A DNA stretch of 64,000 nt from Desulfovibrio piger ATCC 29098 (GCF_000156375.1 NZ_DS996353.1:57187-121186); one strand, 5' to 3'. Counted from the first letter of the stretch, positions 35,079-44,502 are shown. A program made the numbers and translations. The notes: generated from the letters alone by a model not told the origin.

Positions 35079-35462
35079 TCAGCGGCGACGCAGGGCAAAG
35101 GCCAGCACAAGGATGACCAGGGCCAGGCCACCGGCGGCTACGGGCAGGGCCTCCATGGCATCCAGACTGGCACCATACTGTTGCCGGACCAACGCGGCCC
35201 CGGCAAAAATGATCCCGGCAAGGATGGCCTTGAGGCCCACACCACGCCATTGCCTCCGGCGCAGGGCCGTCCGGCTCCGGTACAGGCTGTCGCCATGGCG
35301 TGCCTCGTAGGCGGCCAGATCGAGGCCGCGGCGGGCCAGTTCCGCATCAAAGAGCTCGCGGGCCTGTTCGGTCAGCTTGTGGCGTTCCAGCGCGCACAGG
35401 CTCTCATCATCCAGTTCGGCATAGCGCTGTTGCAGCAAGGTCTTTTTTTCGTCGTTCGTCAT
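35079..35462 (-). CDS. Small membrane protein of unknown function
   Basis: 127 residues. The N-terminal 60 residues are soluble and helical (RYAELDDESLCALERHKLTE, then ARELFDAELARRGLD), a pattern seen before membrane segments in several uncharacterised proteins. Two hydrophobic segments follow at about residues 78-95 and 107-122. The ATG overlaps the stop of the histidine acid phosphatase gene (ATGA), so it is translated with it. I do not recognise a function. Confidence 0.7.
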   Translation of the reverse strand: MTNDEKKTLLQQRYAELDDESLCALERHKLTEQARELFDAELARRGLDLAAYEARHGDSLYRSRTALRRRQWRGVGLKAILAGIIFAGAALVRQQYGASLDAMEALPVAAGGLALVILVLAFALRRR

Positions 35463-36823
35463 GGCTGTACGGGAAGGGAAGGTGCCGGGGCCTGCGGAGA
35501 GACCATTTCCGGCAGGAAGGTGATGCGCGGCAGGCCACGGCCTTCCAGCGCACCGCGGACACGCTGTTCAAAAAGCTCCCTGCTCATGACCGGGCCGTCC
35601 TTCTGGCCATCGAGCGTGACATGGGCTTCCAGCAGGGCCGGGCCGTAGCTTTCCGGGGCGGTCTGATAGCCGCTGGCCGTGGTGACGCTCAGCGGCGCAT
35701 GCATGAAATCGAGGCTCTGCATGAAGACCCGGAAACGCACTTCACTGTCGTTGCCGGGGCCTTCCCACAGTTCCATGGCCAGGATGGTGCCGGGCGGCAG
35801 GGCATTGGGAGGGAAGCCCGAAGCCTGCCAGTCGATGCCCAGCAGGGCGCCGATGGCGGCCAGATTGTTGTCGTTGCCTACAAAAACGGCGCACTTGGCC
35901 TCGTTGAGGCGCGGGTCGGCATGCTGGCTGTAAAGGGCCAGGGCCATGTCCCGCAGCAGGGGGCCGCCGTAGATGCCGGCGATCAGCGGCGTGCGGTGCA
36001 GGGCATTGAAGATCTCGCTGCGGATGGGCAGGAGCTTGCGCAGGGCCGCGGCATTGGCCTGGCCCCAGGCGGCCTCCTGCTGCGGCCACTGGGCGTACTC
36101 CTGCACCAGCAGGTCCACCAGGGTCGATCCCAGACCGAGGCCGCCCCGTATCTCCACACGGCGCCCCATGTCCATGATGGAGATGGTGGGGACCATGTCG
36201 GACAGGCGACAGCCGCCGGGCAGGTTGATGCTGTTGCAGGCTTCGGCGGACAGGGGACCTGCGAGCTGGTCCAGCAGGGACATGGGCTCGCCCAGGCTTT
36301 CCCAGAACTGGGAGAAGTCCCCGTTGATGTGATCCAGGATGGCCAGGGCGGTTTCGGCCGGATCGAAGATGGCAAGACCGGCCTGGACGGGCTCGAAGAG
36401 AGGATCGGGATCCAGATTCACCACGGCATAGGCGGGCAGGGTGCCCGGCGTCAGGCCCTGCAACAGGGCCTCGGCAGTGCCGCGGCTGCGCGGGGTGTTG
36501 TCCGCACGCACGAACACCCGGGATTCGGTCTTTTGCGCCGGCAGCAGGTCGGCCTGGAGGTACAGGGCACGCAGGGAGGCCCATTGGGCCGTCAGCAGCT
36601 GGGCGCCGCGCGGCGAGATCTGGCCGGGCCCCACAGGCCATTGCGGCCAGGCTTTGCCGGTGATTCGGGGCAGCTGGTTGTCGTCGGCAGGGGCCGCGAC
36701 ACCGTGACGTGTCAGCATGACGACCTTGCTGAGGTGGTAGGCGGAGGGGGCAGCAGACACCGGACAGGGCATCAGGCCCAGGAGCAGGGCGAGCAGTCCG
36801 GCGAGGCATGTCCAGGTTCGCAT
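35459..36823 (-). CDS. Exported histidine acid phosphatase-like protein with altered catalytic motifs
   Basis: 454 residues from the ATG at 36823, preceded on its strand by AAAGGAGAT; an upstream in-frame start lacks a site. A signal peptide covers residues 1-25 ([18 protein letters not shown]). The fold follows AppA/Agp phytases: VVMLTRHG with His40, [19 protein letters not shown], and a pocket Arg in [17 protein letters not shown]. Two expected catalytic positions differ. RHGxRxP reads RHGVAAP (the Arg is Ala), and the HDTN motif reads NDNN (residues 317-320), so His is Asn while the proton-donor Asp stays. It may be inactive or have a changed specificity. Periplasmic. It heads a two-gene unit. 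Confidence 0.85.
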   Translation of the reverse strand: MRTWTCLAGLLALLLGLMPCPVSAAPSAYHLSKVVMLTRHGVAAPADDNQLPRITGKAWPQWPVGPGQISPRGAQLLTAQWASLRALYLQADLLPAQKTESRVFVRADNTPRSRGTAEALLQGLTPGTLPAYAVVNLDPDPLFEPVQAGLAIFDPAETALAILDHINGDFSQFWESLGEPMSLLDQLAGPLSAEACNSINLPGGCRLSDMVPTISIMDMGRRVEIRGGLGLGSTLVDLLVQEYAQWPQQEAAWGQANAAALRKLLPIRSEIFNALHRTPLIAGIYGGPLLRDMALALYSQHADPRLNEAKCAVFVGNDNNLAAIGALLGIDWQASGFPPNALPPGTILAMELWEGPGNDSEVRFRVFMQSLDFMHAPLSVTTASGYQTAPESYGPALLEAHVTLDGQKDGPVMSRELFEQRVRGALEGRGLPRITFLPEMVSPQAPAPSLPVQP

Positions 36824-36944
36824 GAGGATCTCCTTTCTTGATGGTAGCATAAGCGCAAACGATGCCGGGGGCAATGTCTTGCGCGAAGGTGTCCGCATCT
36901 CTTCCGAACGAGGATGTGACGTTCATGTTACAGGCGTTCGGGCA

Positions 36945-36973
36945 TGGACAAAGCGGCCCGGCGCTGCTAGATT
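36945..36973 (+). promoter_or_regulatory. Putative argF promoter
   Basis: TGGACA (-35) and TAGATT (-10) are separated by 17 bases, about 107 bases before the argF ATG in the divergent gap with the phosphatase gene. No ArgR box is evident. Confidence 0.5.
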
Positions 36974-37079
36974 CCTGCTTTCCACCTGTAGAGGAAAACG
37001 GCCTGCGGACAGGCCGAAAGCCGCCGGGCGGCGCAGGCGGAGAGAGTTTCAGCAACGACCCGAAAGGGTGGAGCATGGC

Positions 37080-38111
37080 ATGAGCAGACTGACCAATCGA
37101 GATTTTTTGAAGGAAACGGACTTTACTTCCGAAGACCTGATCTACTTGCTGGATCTGGCCGCCGCACTGAAAAAAGCCAAGCAGGAAAAGCGCGAGCCCA
37201 AGTTCCTGCTGGACAAGAATATCGTGCTGCTGTTTGAAAAGGATTCCACCCGGACCCGTTGCTCTTTTGAAGTGGCGGCCCATGACCAGGGTGCCCATAC
37301 CACCTATCTGGGCCCCTCCGGCTCCCAGATCGGCAAAAAGGAATCCATGGCCGATACGGCCCGCGTGCTGTCCGGTTTCTATGACGGCATCGAATATCGC
37401 GGCTTCGGGCAGAGCATCGTGGAAGAGCTGGCCCGCTATGCCAGCGTGCCGGTGTGGAACGGCCTGACCAACGAATGGCACCCCACCCAGATCCTGGCGG
37501 ACTTTTTGACCATGCGCGAGCATTGCGACAAGCCCTACAAGGACCAGACCATGGCGTATATCGGTGATGCCCGCTACAATATGGGCAACTCCCTGATGAT
37601 CGCCTCGGCCATGCTGGGCCTGGATTTCCGCAGCGTGGCGCCCCGGGCCCTGTGGACCTCCGACGAGGTCTACGAACAGGCCTGCGCCATCGCCGAACGG
37701 ACCGGTGCCCGCATCACCCGCACGGAAGATGTGGACAGCGGCGTCAAGGGCTGCGACTTCCTGTATTCCGACGTCTGGGTCTCCATGGGCGAGCCGGAAG
37801 ATGTCTGGCAGGAACGCATCAACCTGCTGACCCCCTATCGTATCGACAGCGAGATGATGCGCAAGACCGGCAATGAGCGCTGTGCTTTCCTGCACTGCCT
37901 GCCCAGCTTCCATAACCGCGACACCATCATCGGCGAGAAGATGTACCAGCGTTTCGGTCTGGAATGCATGGAAGTGAGCGACGAAGTCTTCGAATCGCCC
38001 AACAGCCTCGTGTTTGCCGAAGCCGCCAACCGCATGCACACCATCAAGGCCGTCATGGTGGCCACGCTGGCCGACGTGCCGGACGATTTTGTGAAGCAGG
38101 GCAGCCTGTAA
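37080..38111 (+). CDS. argF: Ornithine carbamoyltransferase
   Basis: 343 residues from ATG 37080 with a GGAG site; the longer open frame upstream covers the promoter and is rejected. The carbamoyl-phosphate loop STRTR is at residues 56-60, followed by [19 protein letters not shown] (ornithine-side HCLP) and [13 protein letters not shown]. It makes citrulline from ornithine and carbamoyl phosphate. No other arginine gene is adjacent. The sequence resembles both ArgF and catabolic ArcB, and an isolated location favours the biosynthetic role. A perfect 16-bp terminator stem follows. Confidence 0.94.
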   Translation: MSRLTNRDFLKETDFTSEDLIYLLDLAAALKKAKQEKREPKFLLDKNIVLLFEKDSTRTRCSFEVAAHDQGAHTTYLGPSGSQIGKKESMADTARVLSGFYDGIEYRGFGQSIVEELARYASVPVWNGLTNEWHPTQILADFLTMREHCDKPYKDQTMAYIGDARYNMGNSLMIASAMLGLDFRSVAPRALWTSDEVYEQACAIAERTGARITRTEDVDSGVKGCDFLYSDVWVSMGEPEDVWQERINLLTPYRIDSEMMRKTGNERCAFLHCLPSFHNRDTIIGEKMYQRFGLECMEVSDEVFESPNSLVFAEAANRMHTIKAVMVATLADVPDDFVKQGSL

Positions 38112-38221
38112 GCCGTGCCGTGACCGGCCCGCAGCCTTTTCCCGCCCTGTGACGGCGCCTCTCTTTTCCGGGAGGGCATGGATGGCGGGCCGGCCGGCGA
38201 CCGGACAACAACTTCATGAAT

Positions 38222-38258
38222 AAAAGAGCGTGCATCCGCAATGGATGCACGCTCTTTT
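38222..38258. terminator. Bidirectional terminator after argF
   Basis: AAAAGAGCGTGCATCC (38222-38237), loop GCAAT, then GGATGCACGCTCTTTT (38243-38258) and ATTTTTT. The 16-bp stem is perfect. Confidence 0.93.
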
Positions 38259-38583
38259 ATTTTTTATGCGGCATACGGCAGCGGCTGTCCCGTACCGGGA
38301 TGGTACAGCAGCCCTTGCATGTGGTTCCGCAAACTGACACCGCATCCCTTCCCATACTCATCGCCACAGCCTGCAGGACGTTTTGCCGGACACATCATGG
38401 CGGCCCCTCGCGGATTCTTTCTGCCCGCAAGGGCCGTGCGCGTTTCGGGTCAGGAAGTCTGGCCGTTTGCCGCGCAAAGCGCTTTTTTCATCTGCACACG
38501 GGGATGGGAAGGCGGGGCCGTCCTGTGCGTGACACCAGCGTCACAGGGATCGTGACAGCGGTTTTTGAAGGGTGAGGGGGAAG
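38259..38583. other. Intergenic region between argF and the S24 repressor gene
   Basis: About 325 bases after the argF terminator with no gene, RNA or promoter I can defend. Short open frames here have no ribosome-binding site or family resemblance. Confidence 0.4.
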
Positions 38584-38629
38584 GGGGAGAGGGGGACTTT
38601 TTTCCGCTGGAAAAAGTCCCCCTCTCCCC
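38584..38629. repeat. G-rich/C-rich gene-end hairpin, copy 3
   Basis: GGGGAGAGGGGGACTTTTT (38584-38602) pairs perfectly with AAAAAGTCCCCC then TCTCCCC (38611-38629) around an 8-base loop: a 19-bp stem. It lies 29 bases after the stop of the minus-strand repressor gene. Same design as the copies at 3948, 4164 and 59071. Confidence 0.7.
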
Positions 38630-38657
38630 TTGAAAAATATGGATGCGCGATACGCGG

Positions 38658-39359
38658 CTAGCGGTATTCGCGGCCGGACCAGAGCACGCGGCCGATGACG
38701 CGGAACTGTTCGGCGCAGTCGCCGCTCAGATCGAGGGTCACGGGAGGGTAGGCGGGGTTGGTGCTGTGCAGGACGATCTGGCCGGGCAGCAGGTCGATGC
38801 GCTTGATGTAGATGGCATCCTCAAAGCCGATGGCATAGAGTCGCCCGGAGACGATCTCGGTCTGGCCCTGATCCAGCAGGACAAGGTCGTTGTCCTGGAT
38901 CTCGGGCACCATGCTGTCGCCCGAGACACGCATCAGCACCATGCGGCGGGGATTGCCCTTGCGGTGCAAAAAGTCGCTGCGGAAGGCATAGCCGCCCTCC
39001 TGCTCGTTGCTGACTTCCAGACTGCCGGAACCTGCGGACAGGCGGGCCACCACCAGGGGCACGGTGATCATGTCCACATCGTCATCCACATCTTCCAGCA
39101 TGAGGCAGGCGGGCATGGCGCCGGACTCCACCAGCGGGAGGCGCATGGGGCCACGGCCGAAGAAGAGCCAGTCGGCATTGCAGCCTGTTTCCGCGGCGCA
39201 GATGCGGACCCATTCGTCCGGGACCTGGCCTTTGGCCAGTGCCTGTTCCACATCCGTCACGGGCAGGCCCAGGGCCCGGGCCAGTTCAACAGCGGTATCC
39301 GCCTCCAGCGCCTGCATGAGGCGTTGCACGATTGTCGGATCGGAACGGGAATCGGTCAT
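38658..39359 (-). CDS. CI/LexA-like repressor with S24 peptidase domain
   Basis: 233 residues from ATG 39359, preceded by GAGGAG. Residues 1-70 form a CI-type helix-turn-helix domain (RLMQALEADTAVELARALGL, then ETGCNADWLFFGRGP). The S24 peptidase half has Ser149 in SGDSM and Lys186 in AIYIKRID, the Ser-Lys dyad, and a candidate self-cleavage Ala109-Gly110 in RLSAGSGSL. It should repress target genes and self-cleave on RecA activation. No prophage genes surround it, so it is either a domesticated regulator or acts elsewhere. LexA itself is less likely because the N-terminus is CI-like. Confidence 0.87.
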   Translation of the reverse strand: MTDSRSDPTIVQRLMQALEADTAVELARALGLPVTDVEQALAKGQVPDEWVRICAAETGCNADWLFFGRGPMRLPLVESGAMPACLMLEDVDDDVDMITVPLVVARLSAGSGSLEVSNEQEGGYAFRSDFLHRKGNPRRMVLMRVSGDSMVPEIQDNDLVLLDQGQTEIVSGRLYAIGFEDAIYIKRIDLLPGQIVLHSTNPAYPPVTLDLSGDCAEQFRVIGRVLWSGREYR

Positions 39360-39545
39360 GGATGATCTCCTCGGCACAGTATGGAAAACGTCATCATGCT
39401 AGCAGCAGGGCAGGGGGAAGGCAAGCCGCGGCAAGACCGGACAGGCGGGATGCGGGCGCTCACCCATGCGGGCCGCTTTTTGGGGGGCGCAGGTACCGGC
39501 AGGCTGGAAAGGGGCTGCCCGGTATGGTTTCCGGTCAGTGGGCAA

Positions 39546-39572
39546 GAAAAAAGCCCCGCCGGAGCGGGGCTT
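39546..39572 (-). terminator. Intrinsic terminator of dapA (minus strand)
   Basis: On the minus strand AAGCCCCGC-TCCG-GCGGGGCTT is followed by TTTTC. It begins 18 bases after the dapA stop. Confidence 0.88.
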
Positions 39573-39589
39573 CAAGACGATGTGCCGGA

Positions 39590-40471
39590 CTAGGCAAGCA
39601 GTCCCTTGGAAGCCAGGACGCCCTTGAGGCGTTCCAGATGTTCGTCGGTCAGCGGACAGAGCGGCAGGCGCATCTCGTCGGTCATGCGGCCCATGAGAGC
39701 CAGGGCGGTCTTGACCGGGATGGGGTTGCTTTCCATGAACATGGCCTGATGCAGGACGAAGAGGTCATGATGGATGCCCATGGCGGTGGCGATGTCGCCC
39801 TTGGCGAAAGCATTGTACATGGCGGCCACCTTGCCGGGGACGATATTGGATGTCACGGAGATGACGCCGCTGCCGCCGATGGACATCAGGGGCAGGGCGG
39901 TGAAGTCGTCACCGGAAAGCAGGCTGAAGCCCTTGGGGCACTGTTCCATGATCAGGCTGCACTGGCTCATGTCGCCGGTGGCTTCCTTCACGCCCACGAT
40001 ATTGGGGAATTCATGGGCCAGGCGGCTGAGGGTGGCAGGCAGCAGGTTGGTGCCGGTACGGCCGGGAACGTTGTAGGGGACCAGAGGCATGTCGACAGCT
40101 TCGGCGATGGCCTTGAAGTGGCGGTACAGACCTTCCTGGGTGGGCTTGTTGTAGTAGGGGGTGATCAGCAGCGCACCGTCGGCCCCGGCCTTTTGGGCGA
40201 AGCGGGTCAGGCGGATGGCTTCGATGGTATTGTTGGAGCCGGCACCGGCCAGGACGGGCACGCGACCCTTGACCTGGTCGATACAGATCTCGATGACACG
40301 TTCATGCTCTTCGTGGGAGAGCGTGGCCGATTCGCCGGTGGTGCCGCAAGGCACAAGGCCGTGGATTCCCTCACTGATCTGGAATTCAATGAATTCGCGA
40401 TAGGCGGCTTCATCAACGGCGCCGTTTTTGAACGGCGTGACGAGGGCGGTCAGGGCACCGAAAAATTGCAT
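39590..40471 (-). CDS. dapA: 4-hydroxy-tetrahydrodipicolinate synthase
   Basis: 293 residues, the usual DapA length. GTTGESATL carries the Thr pair at 44-45, Tyr133 is in VPYNVPGRTG, and the Schiff-base Lys162 is in GVKEATGD. It condenses pyruvate with aspartate semialdehyde at the start of the lysine and diaminopimelate pathway. It lies 37 bases downstream of the HU gene on the same strand and ends with its own terminator. The nearby M20 peptidase could be a DapE-like enzyme, but it is not in the same operon. Confidence 0.96.
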   Translation of the reverse strand: MQFFGALTALVTPFKNGAVDEAAYREFIEFQISEGIHGLVPCGTTGESATLSHEEHERVIEICIDQVKGRVPVLAGAGSNNTIEAIRLTRFAQKAGADGALLITPYYNKPTQEGLYRHFKAIAEAVDMPLVPYNVPGRTGTNLLPATLSRLAHEFPNIVGVKEATGDMSQCSLIMEQCPKGFSLLSGDDFTALPLMSIGGSGVISVTSNIVPGKVAAMYNAFAKGDIATAMGIHHDLFVLHQAMFMESNPIPVKTALALMGRMTDEMRLPLCPLTDEHLERLKGVLASKGLLA

Positions 40472-40508
40472 GGTCCACTCCTTGGAACTGGGCTAAATGG
40501 GACTGCGG

Positions 40509-40784
40509 TTACTGGTTGATATATTCCTTGAGCTCCTTCCCGGCACGGAAGAAGGGCAGGCGTTTGGGCACGACAGAGACACTTTCGCCGGTTTTGGGAT
40601 TGCGCCCGGCATAGCCGCTGTATTCCTTGATCTTGAAGCTCCCGAATCCCCTGATCTCGATACGGTCGCCAGCGATGAGCGAATCCTTCATCGCATCAAT
40701 GAAAGTGTTCACCACCAAGGACGCATCATCGAACGGAAGATTGCTTTCTTCTGCCAGGGCCTTGATGAGTTCGCTCTTGTTCAT
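40509..40784 (-). CDS. HU/IHF-family DNA-binding protein
   Basis: 91 residues. MNKSELIKALAEE, then IEIRGFGSFKIKEYSGYAGR and NPKTGESVSV, are typical of the HU/IHF family, with the DNA-intercalating arm around RNPKTGE. It bends DNA and organises the nucleoid. HU versus IHF-beta cannot be settled from one subunit. GGAGGAAC precedes the start. A promoter may lie in the AT-containing gap before prfB's end; I see only a weak TATCAT. Confidence 0.92.
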   Translation of the reverse strand: MNKSELIKALAEESNLPFDDASLVVNTFIDAMKDSLIAGDRIEIRGFGSFKIKEYSGYAGRNPKTGESVSVVPKRLPFFRAGKELKEYINQ

Positions 40785-40906
40785 CGTTCCTCCTCGTCGG
40801 TGAAAGGAGAGCGTTGGTAAAAAGGATGCCAGTCGTTATGATAAGGAATCCTATCCTTTTTGCCGGACGAGGTAAAGTTGCAGGGCAGAAAATGGCAGGG
40901 AAATAT

Positions 40907-40960
40907 GCCCGGAAAAGTGCGGAAAATGCCTGTTTTGCGGGCAGGCGCACTTTTCCGGGC
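40907..40960 (-). terminator. Hairpin after prfB
   Basis: GCCCGGAAAAGTGC (40907-40920) pairs with GCACTTTTCCGGGC (40947-40960), a perfect 14-bp stem. On the minus strand it is followed by ATATTTCC, a poor U run. It lies 14 bases after the prfB stop. Confidence 0.6.
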
Positions 40961-40973
40961 CATAAAGGCGCTA

Positions 40974-42087
40974 TCAGCGCTGCTGTTCGTGCCTGTAGAG
41001 CAGGTAGTCGTGCTGGAACTGGTCGATCTGGCCGTCCAGGACGGCTTCCACGTCGCCGCATTCGCTGTTGGTGCGGTGGTCCTTGACCAGGCGGTACGGC
41101 TGGAGGGTGTAGGTGCGGATCTGGCTGCCGAAGGCGATGGCGTCCTTGCCCGCGTACTGGGCGGCACGCTCGGCTTCGCGCTTTTGCAGCTCAAGGTTGT
41201 ACAGGCGCGCCTTGAGGATGCACAGGGCCGCTTCCTTGTTGTGATGCTGGGACTTCTCGTTCTGGCACTGGGCCGAGATGCCCGTGGGGATGTGGGTCAC
41301 ACGCACGGCGGAACTGGTGGTGTTCACGCTCTGGCCGCCGGGGCCGCTGGAGCGGAAGGTGTCGAAACGCAGGTCCGTTTCCTTGATGTCCAGCTGGATG
41401 TCGTCGCCCACGTCGGGCATGACGTCCACGGAAGCAAAGGACGTGTGGCGGCGGCCGGAAGCGTCGAAAGGCGAGATGCGGATCAGGCGGTGGATGCCAC
41501 GCTCGCTCTTCAGGAAACCGAAGGCGTGCGGGCCCGAGATGCGCAGGGTCACGCTCTTGATGCCGGCTTCATCGCCGGGAAGGTAGTCCAGCTCTTCCAC
41601 GGTGAAGTGGCGCCGGGCAGCCCAGCGGGTGTACATGCGCAGCAGCATCTCCGCCCAGTCCTGGGATTCCGTGCCGCCGGCACCGGGATGGATCTCCAGG
41701 ATGGCGTCCTGGTTGTCCTCCTCGCCGGAGAGCAGCATGACCAGTTCCGTCTCGTCCAGCAGGGCGTCCAGACTGTCCTGCTGCTTCGCCAGAGATTCCA
41801 GGGCCTCGTCCTCGCCGCTTTCCACGGCCAGTTCCAGCCATTCGTGCATGTCGTCATGGCAGGTCTTGAGGGCGTTGAGGCGGGCGACCTCATCCTCCAG
41901 CTGGCGCTTTTCGCGCAGCAGAGGGGTCAGGGCTTCAGGATTGTCCCAGGCATTGGGGCGGGAAAGTTCCGTTTCGATGGCGGCAAGACGCTGTTCGCTG
42001 GCAGCGACGTCAAAGACGCCCCCAAAGGTTGTCGAAACGCTGGTCGAGAGGCTGGCAACGGGCACGAAGATCACTGAGTTGCAACAT
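40974..42087 (-). CDS. prfB: Peptide chain release factor 2, expressed by programmed +1 frameshift
   Basis: The product is about 370 residues. A 25-codon first frame starts at ATG 42087 (MLQLSDLRARCQPLDQRFDN, then LWGRL) and meets an in-frame TGA at 42012-42010. Slipping +1 at CTT-TGA-C joins it to the long frame that continues DVAASEQRL. RF2 landmarks are the ISPF tripeptide anticodon region and SSGPGGQSVN, the GGQ that triggers peptide release. It recognises UGA and UAA. The alternative start within the long frame (MIFVPVASL) is an artefact of ignoring the frameshift. It begins 5 bases after lnt stops, in a corC-lnt-prfB operon. Confidence 0.96.
42009..42026 (-). promoter_or_regulatory. prfB programmed frameshift site
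   Basis: Read on the minus strand: TTTGGGGGCGTCTTTGAC. The slippery CTT-TGA-C is preceded by an internal Shine-Dalgarno-like GGGGG with three bases between, the same spacing as the E. coli AGGGGG-UAU-CUU-UGA-C site. Low RF2 makes the ribosome pause at UGA and shift, giving autoregulation. Confidence 0.93.
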
Positions 42088-42092
42088 GGGAA

Positions 42093-43637
42093 CTATCGAA
42101 GGGTTGAAGGTGAGGGGCGACGCGTGCCCCAGAAGATGCCGAGCCAGAGCAGTCCGGCGGCCAGCGGCAGCCAGAGCCCGAGCTTGTGATAGACGGTGGC
42201 CCCCTGTTGCAGGCGCACACGCCCCCAGAGGGTGTTTTCTTCGAACTGGCCCCCGCGGACGGTCACGCGGCCACGGGCGTCGATGATGGCGGAAATGCCG
42301 GTATTGGTGCCCCGCAGCAGCCAGCGCCCCTGTTCCACGGCGCGCAGGGAGGCGAGGTACAGATGCTGGAGCGCCGCCGGAGAGCGGCCGAACCAGCCGT
42401 CGTTGCTGATGTCCACCAGCACGTTGGCACCGTGTTCCACACGGGCCTGCGCCAGCCAGGGGAAGACGGCTTCGTAGCAGATGAGCATGCCCAGGCGGAG
42501 GTCCCCGTGCATCAAGGGCGCGGCGGAATGGCCGGGCGTGTAGACGCCCACCTCCTGGAGCAGGTCGGCAAGGAAGTTCCAGTTGAGCCACTCCGGCACG
42601 TATTCGCCGAAGGGCACGAGGTGCTCCTTGTCATAATGGCCCGCGGTATTGCCCGAGGGATCGAGGAGCAGGGCCCGGTTGAAGACCTGCATGTTGCCCG
42701 CGGCGTCATACTGGAAGCCGGGCACGCCGGTCAGCAGGGGGCTTTGGGCCTGGCGGGCCAGGTTGCGCACCAGCGCGGACAGGATGCCGTTGTTGTCGAA
42801 ATTGAAGGGCAGGGCCGTTTCGGGCCAGACGATGAGGGGATTTTCGCCGGGGTGGCGCGCCAGTTCCGCCTGCGTCAGGCGCAGATAGGTCTCCACCGTG
42901 CGGCGCTGGTAGACGGGCACCCACTTCTGGTTCTGGTCGATGTTGCCTTCGGCAAAGAGGACGGCCACGCTGTCGTCCCCACGGGGATCGGCTTCCAGCG
43001 GCGTGGTGTGCAGGCGCCAGGCACCGTACCCCAGCAGCAGGGCGGCCAGTAGCAGGCCGGTGCCTACGCAGGCAGGACGGCGCCAGTGCCGCAGGCAAAG
43101 GATCACCGTGACCCACAGACCGGCCAGCAGGTAGGCGCCCGTCACGTCGGCAGCCTGTATCCACAGGGGCCAGGCCGCCAGGGCGCCGCCCAGGGGCAGC
43201 CAGGGAAAGCCCGCCACCAGCGCATAGGCGTATTCCAGAAAATACCAGGCAAGGCCCAGCAACCAGGCCTGTGCCAGAGGGCCGCGCCCGCGCAGGGCAT
43301 GGGCCAGCAGGCTGAACAGGCCGCCGGCGCTGGCCAGGCAGGTGGCCACCAGCACGGCGCAGACCGCCGCCAGAGCCATGGGCAGGTTGCCCACAGTGGC
43401 CATGGGGATGGTCAGCCAGTAGAGCACGGCCGCCATGCCCACGATGGAGCTCAGCCAGCCGCGACGTAGGGCCGCGCCCGCCGAGGGCGCCGAACTGCCC
43501 AGCAGGGCCAGGCACAGGGGCAGCAACAAGGCCAGCGGCGGCAGGGAGATCCAGCCGTTGGGGAACGACAGCCACAACGCGGCAGCCCCCGCCAGGCCGA
43601 GGCCCAGGGGGGTGGAACGCAACCAGGCGTCACGCAT
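42093..43637 (-). CDS. lnt: Apolipoprotein N-acyltransferase
   Basis: 514 residues from ATG 43637, which begins one base after the corC stop; the frame stays open upstream within corC but that is not real. The N-terminal half holds about seven membrane segments (LGLGLAGAAALWLSFPNGWI onwards). The nitrilase-like periplasmic half has Glu in VWPETALPFN, Lys in GHYDKEHLVPFGEYVP and the nucleophile Cys in GMLICYEAVFPW. It adds the third acyl chain to lipoproteins in the inner membrane. Linkage with corC is common in bacteria. Confidence 0.94.
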   Translation of the reverse strand: MRDAWLRSTPLGLGLAGAAALWLSFPNGWISLPPLALLLPLCLALLGSSAPSAGAALRRGWLSSIVGMAAVLYWLTIPMATVGNLPMALAAVCAVLVATCLASAGGLFSLLAHALRGRGPLAQAWLLGLAWYFLEYAYALVAGFPWLPLGGALAAWPLWIQAADVTGAYLLAGLWVTVILCLRHWRRPACVGTGLLLAALLLGYGAWRLHTTPLEADPRGDDSVAVLFAEGNIDQNQKWVPVYQRRTVETYLRLTQAELARHPGENPLIVWPETALPFNFDNNGILSALVRNLARQAQSPLLTGVPGFQYDAAGNMQVFNRALLLDPSGNTAGHYDKEHLVPFGEYVPEWLNWNFLADLLQEVGVYTPGHSAAPLMHGDLRLGMLICYEAVFPWLAQARVEHGANVLVDISNDGWFGRSPAALQHLYLASLRAVEQGRWLLRGTNTGISAIIDARGRVTVRGGQFEENTLWGRVRLQQGATVYHKLGLWLPLAAGLLWLGIFWGTRRPSPSTLR

Positions 43638-43638
43638 C

Positions 43639-44502
43639 TCAGTCTTCCGTTTCAGAGGCCTCGGGCGTGTTTTCCCGGGCCGGTTCCATGCGCAGGTGGC
43701 GGATGAGCTTTTTGTCCGCATCCAGCACTTCGAAACGCCAGCCACGCAGGATGAAGACCTCGCCGGGGGCGGGCACATGGCCGGCTTCCATGCTCAGATA
43801 GCCGCCGATGGTGTCCACTTCGTCGGAGCTGAGGTCCACGCCCAGTTCTTCAAGGTCTTCCAGCAGGGCACGGCCCGTGAGTTCGTAGACATGGGCCCCC
43901 AGGGGACGGATGTCCTCCTCGCGGGGGGCGTCGTGTTCGTCCTCGATGTCGCCCACGATCTCTTCCAGCAGGTCTTCGATGGTGATCAGGCCCGAGGTGC
44001 CGCCGTATTCATCCAGCGCGATGGCGATGTGCTGCTTGCTGGCGCGGAATTCCTGCAGGAGGTTGCGGATGGGCTTGGTCTCGGGCACGAAGAACGGTTC
44101 GCGCATGATGGCACTGGCAGGCTGGTCGGCCATCTTGGGGTCCAGCAGGCAGCTCAGGATATCCTTGGCGTGGAGCATGCCGACCATGTTGTCCCGGGTG
44201 TCGCGGAAGACAGGGATGCGGGAATGGCCCGACTCCACGATGACCCTGGCCACTTCGGGCAGGAGCATGTCTTCGGGGACACAGTCGATGTCGGTGCGGG
44301 GCGTCATGGTGTCCTGCACCTGCAGGTCGTTGAAGCGCAGGATGCCCAGGAGCATGGACTCCTCGTCGGGCTCCACCTCGCCGTCGGCACGGGCTTCGAT
44401 GATGGCTTTTTCCAGGGATTCATCGTCTTCGCGTCCGAAAAAGCGGGTCAGACGCGACCAGATGGTGCCATTGCTACTATGACAGTCGGAACCACCGTCC
44501 AA
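43639..44502 (-). CDS. corC: CorC/HlyC-type CBS-domain protein
   Basis: 287 residues. Start codon is TTG at 44502 with AGGAGG 5 bases upstream. Two CBS domains occupy about residues 60-190 (VQDTMTPRTDIDCVPEDMLL; VGMLHAKDIL; QHIAIALDEYGGTSGLITIE, then DLLEEIVGDIEDEHD). The CorC_HlyC domain is at about 205-275 (VDTIGGYLSMEAGHVPAPGE). It has no membrane segments, so it matches the soluble E. coli CorC/YbeX form linked to magnesium/cobalt efflux and ribosome-related phenotypes. It is first in the corC-lnt-prfB operon. Confidence 0.9.
   Translation of the reverse strand: MDGGSDCHSSNGTIWSRLTRFFGREDDESLEKAIIEARADGEVEPDEESMLLGILRFNDLQVQDTMTPRTDIDCVPEDMLLPEVARVIVESGHSRIPVFRDTRDNMVGMLHAKDILSCLLDPKMADQPASAIMREPFFVPETKPIRNLLQEFRASKQHIAIALDEYGGTSGLITIEDLLEEIVGDIEDEHDAPREEDIRPLGAHVYELTGRALLEDLEELGVDLSSDEVDTIGGYLSMEAGHVPAPGEVFILRGWRFEVLDADKKLIRHLRMEPARENTPEASETED

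Noticed and set aside
38658..39359. LexA of this genome
   Set aside because: The N-terminal DNA-binding domain looks CI-like rather than LexA-like, and no SOS gene is adjacent.
42010..42591. Independent 193-codon minus-strand gene
   Set aside because: Its last 25 codons are the first frame of prfB before the programmed frameshift; the rest is a shadow of lnt.
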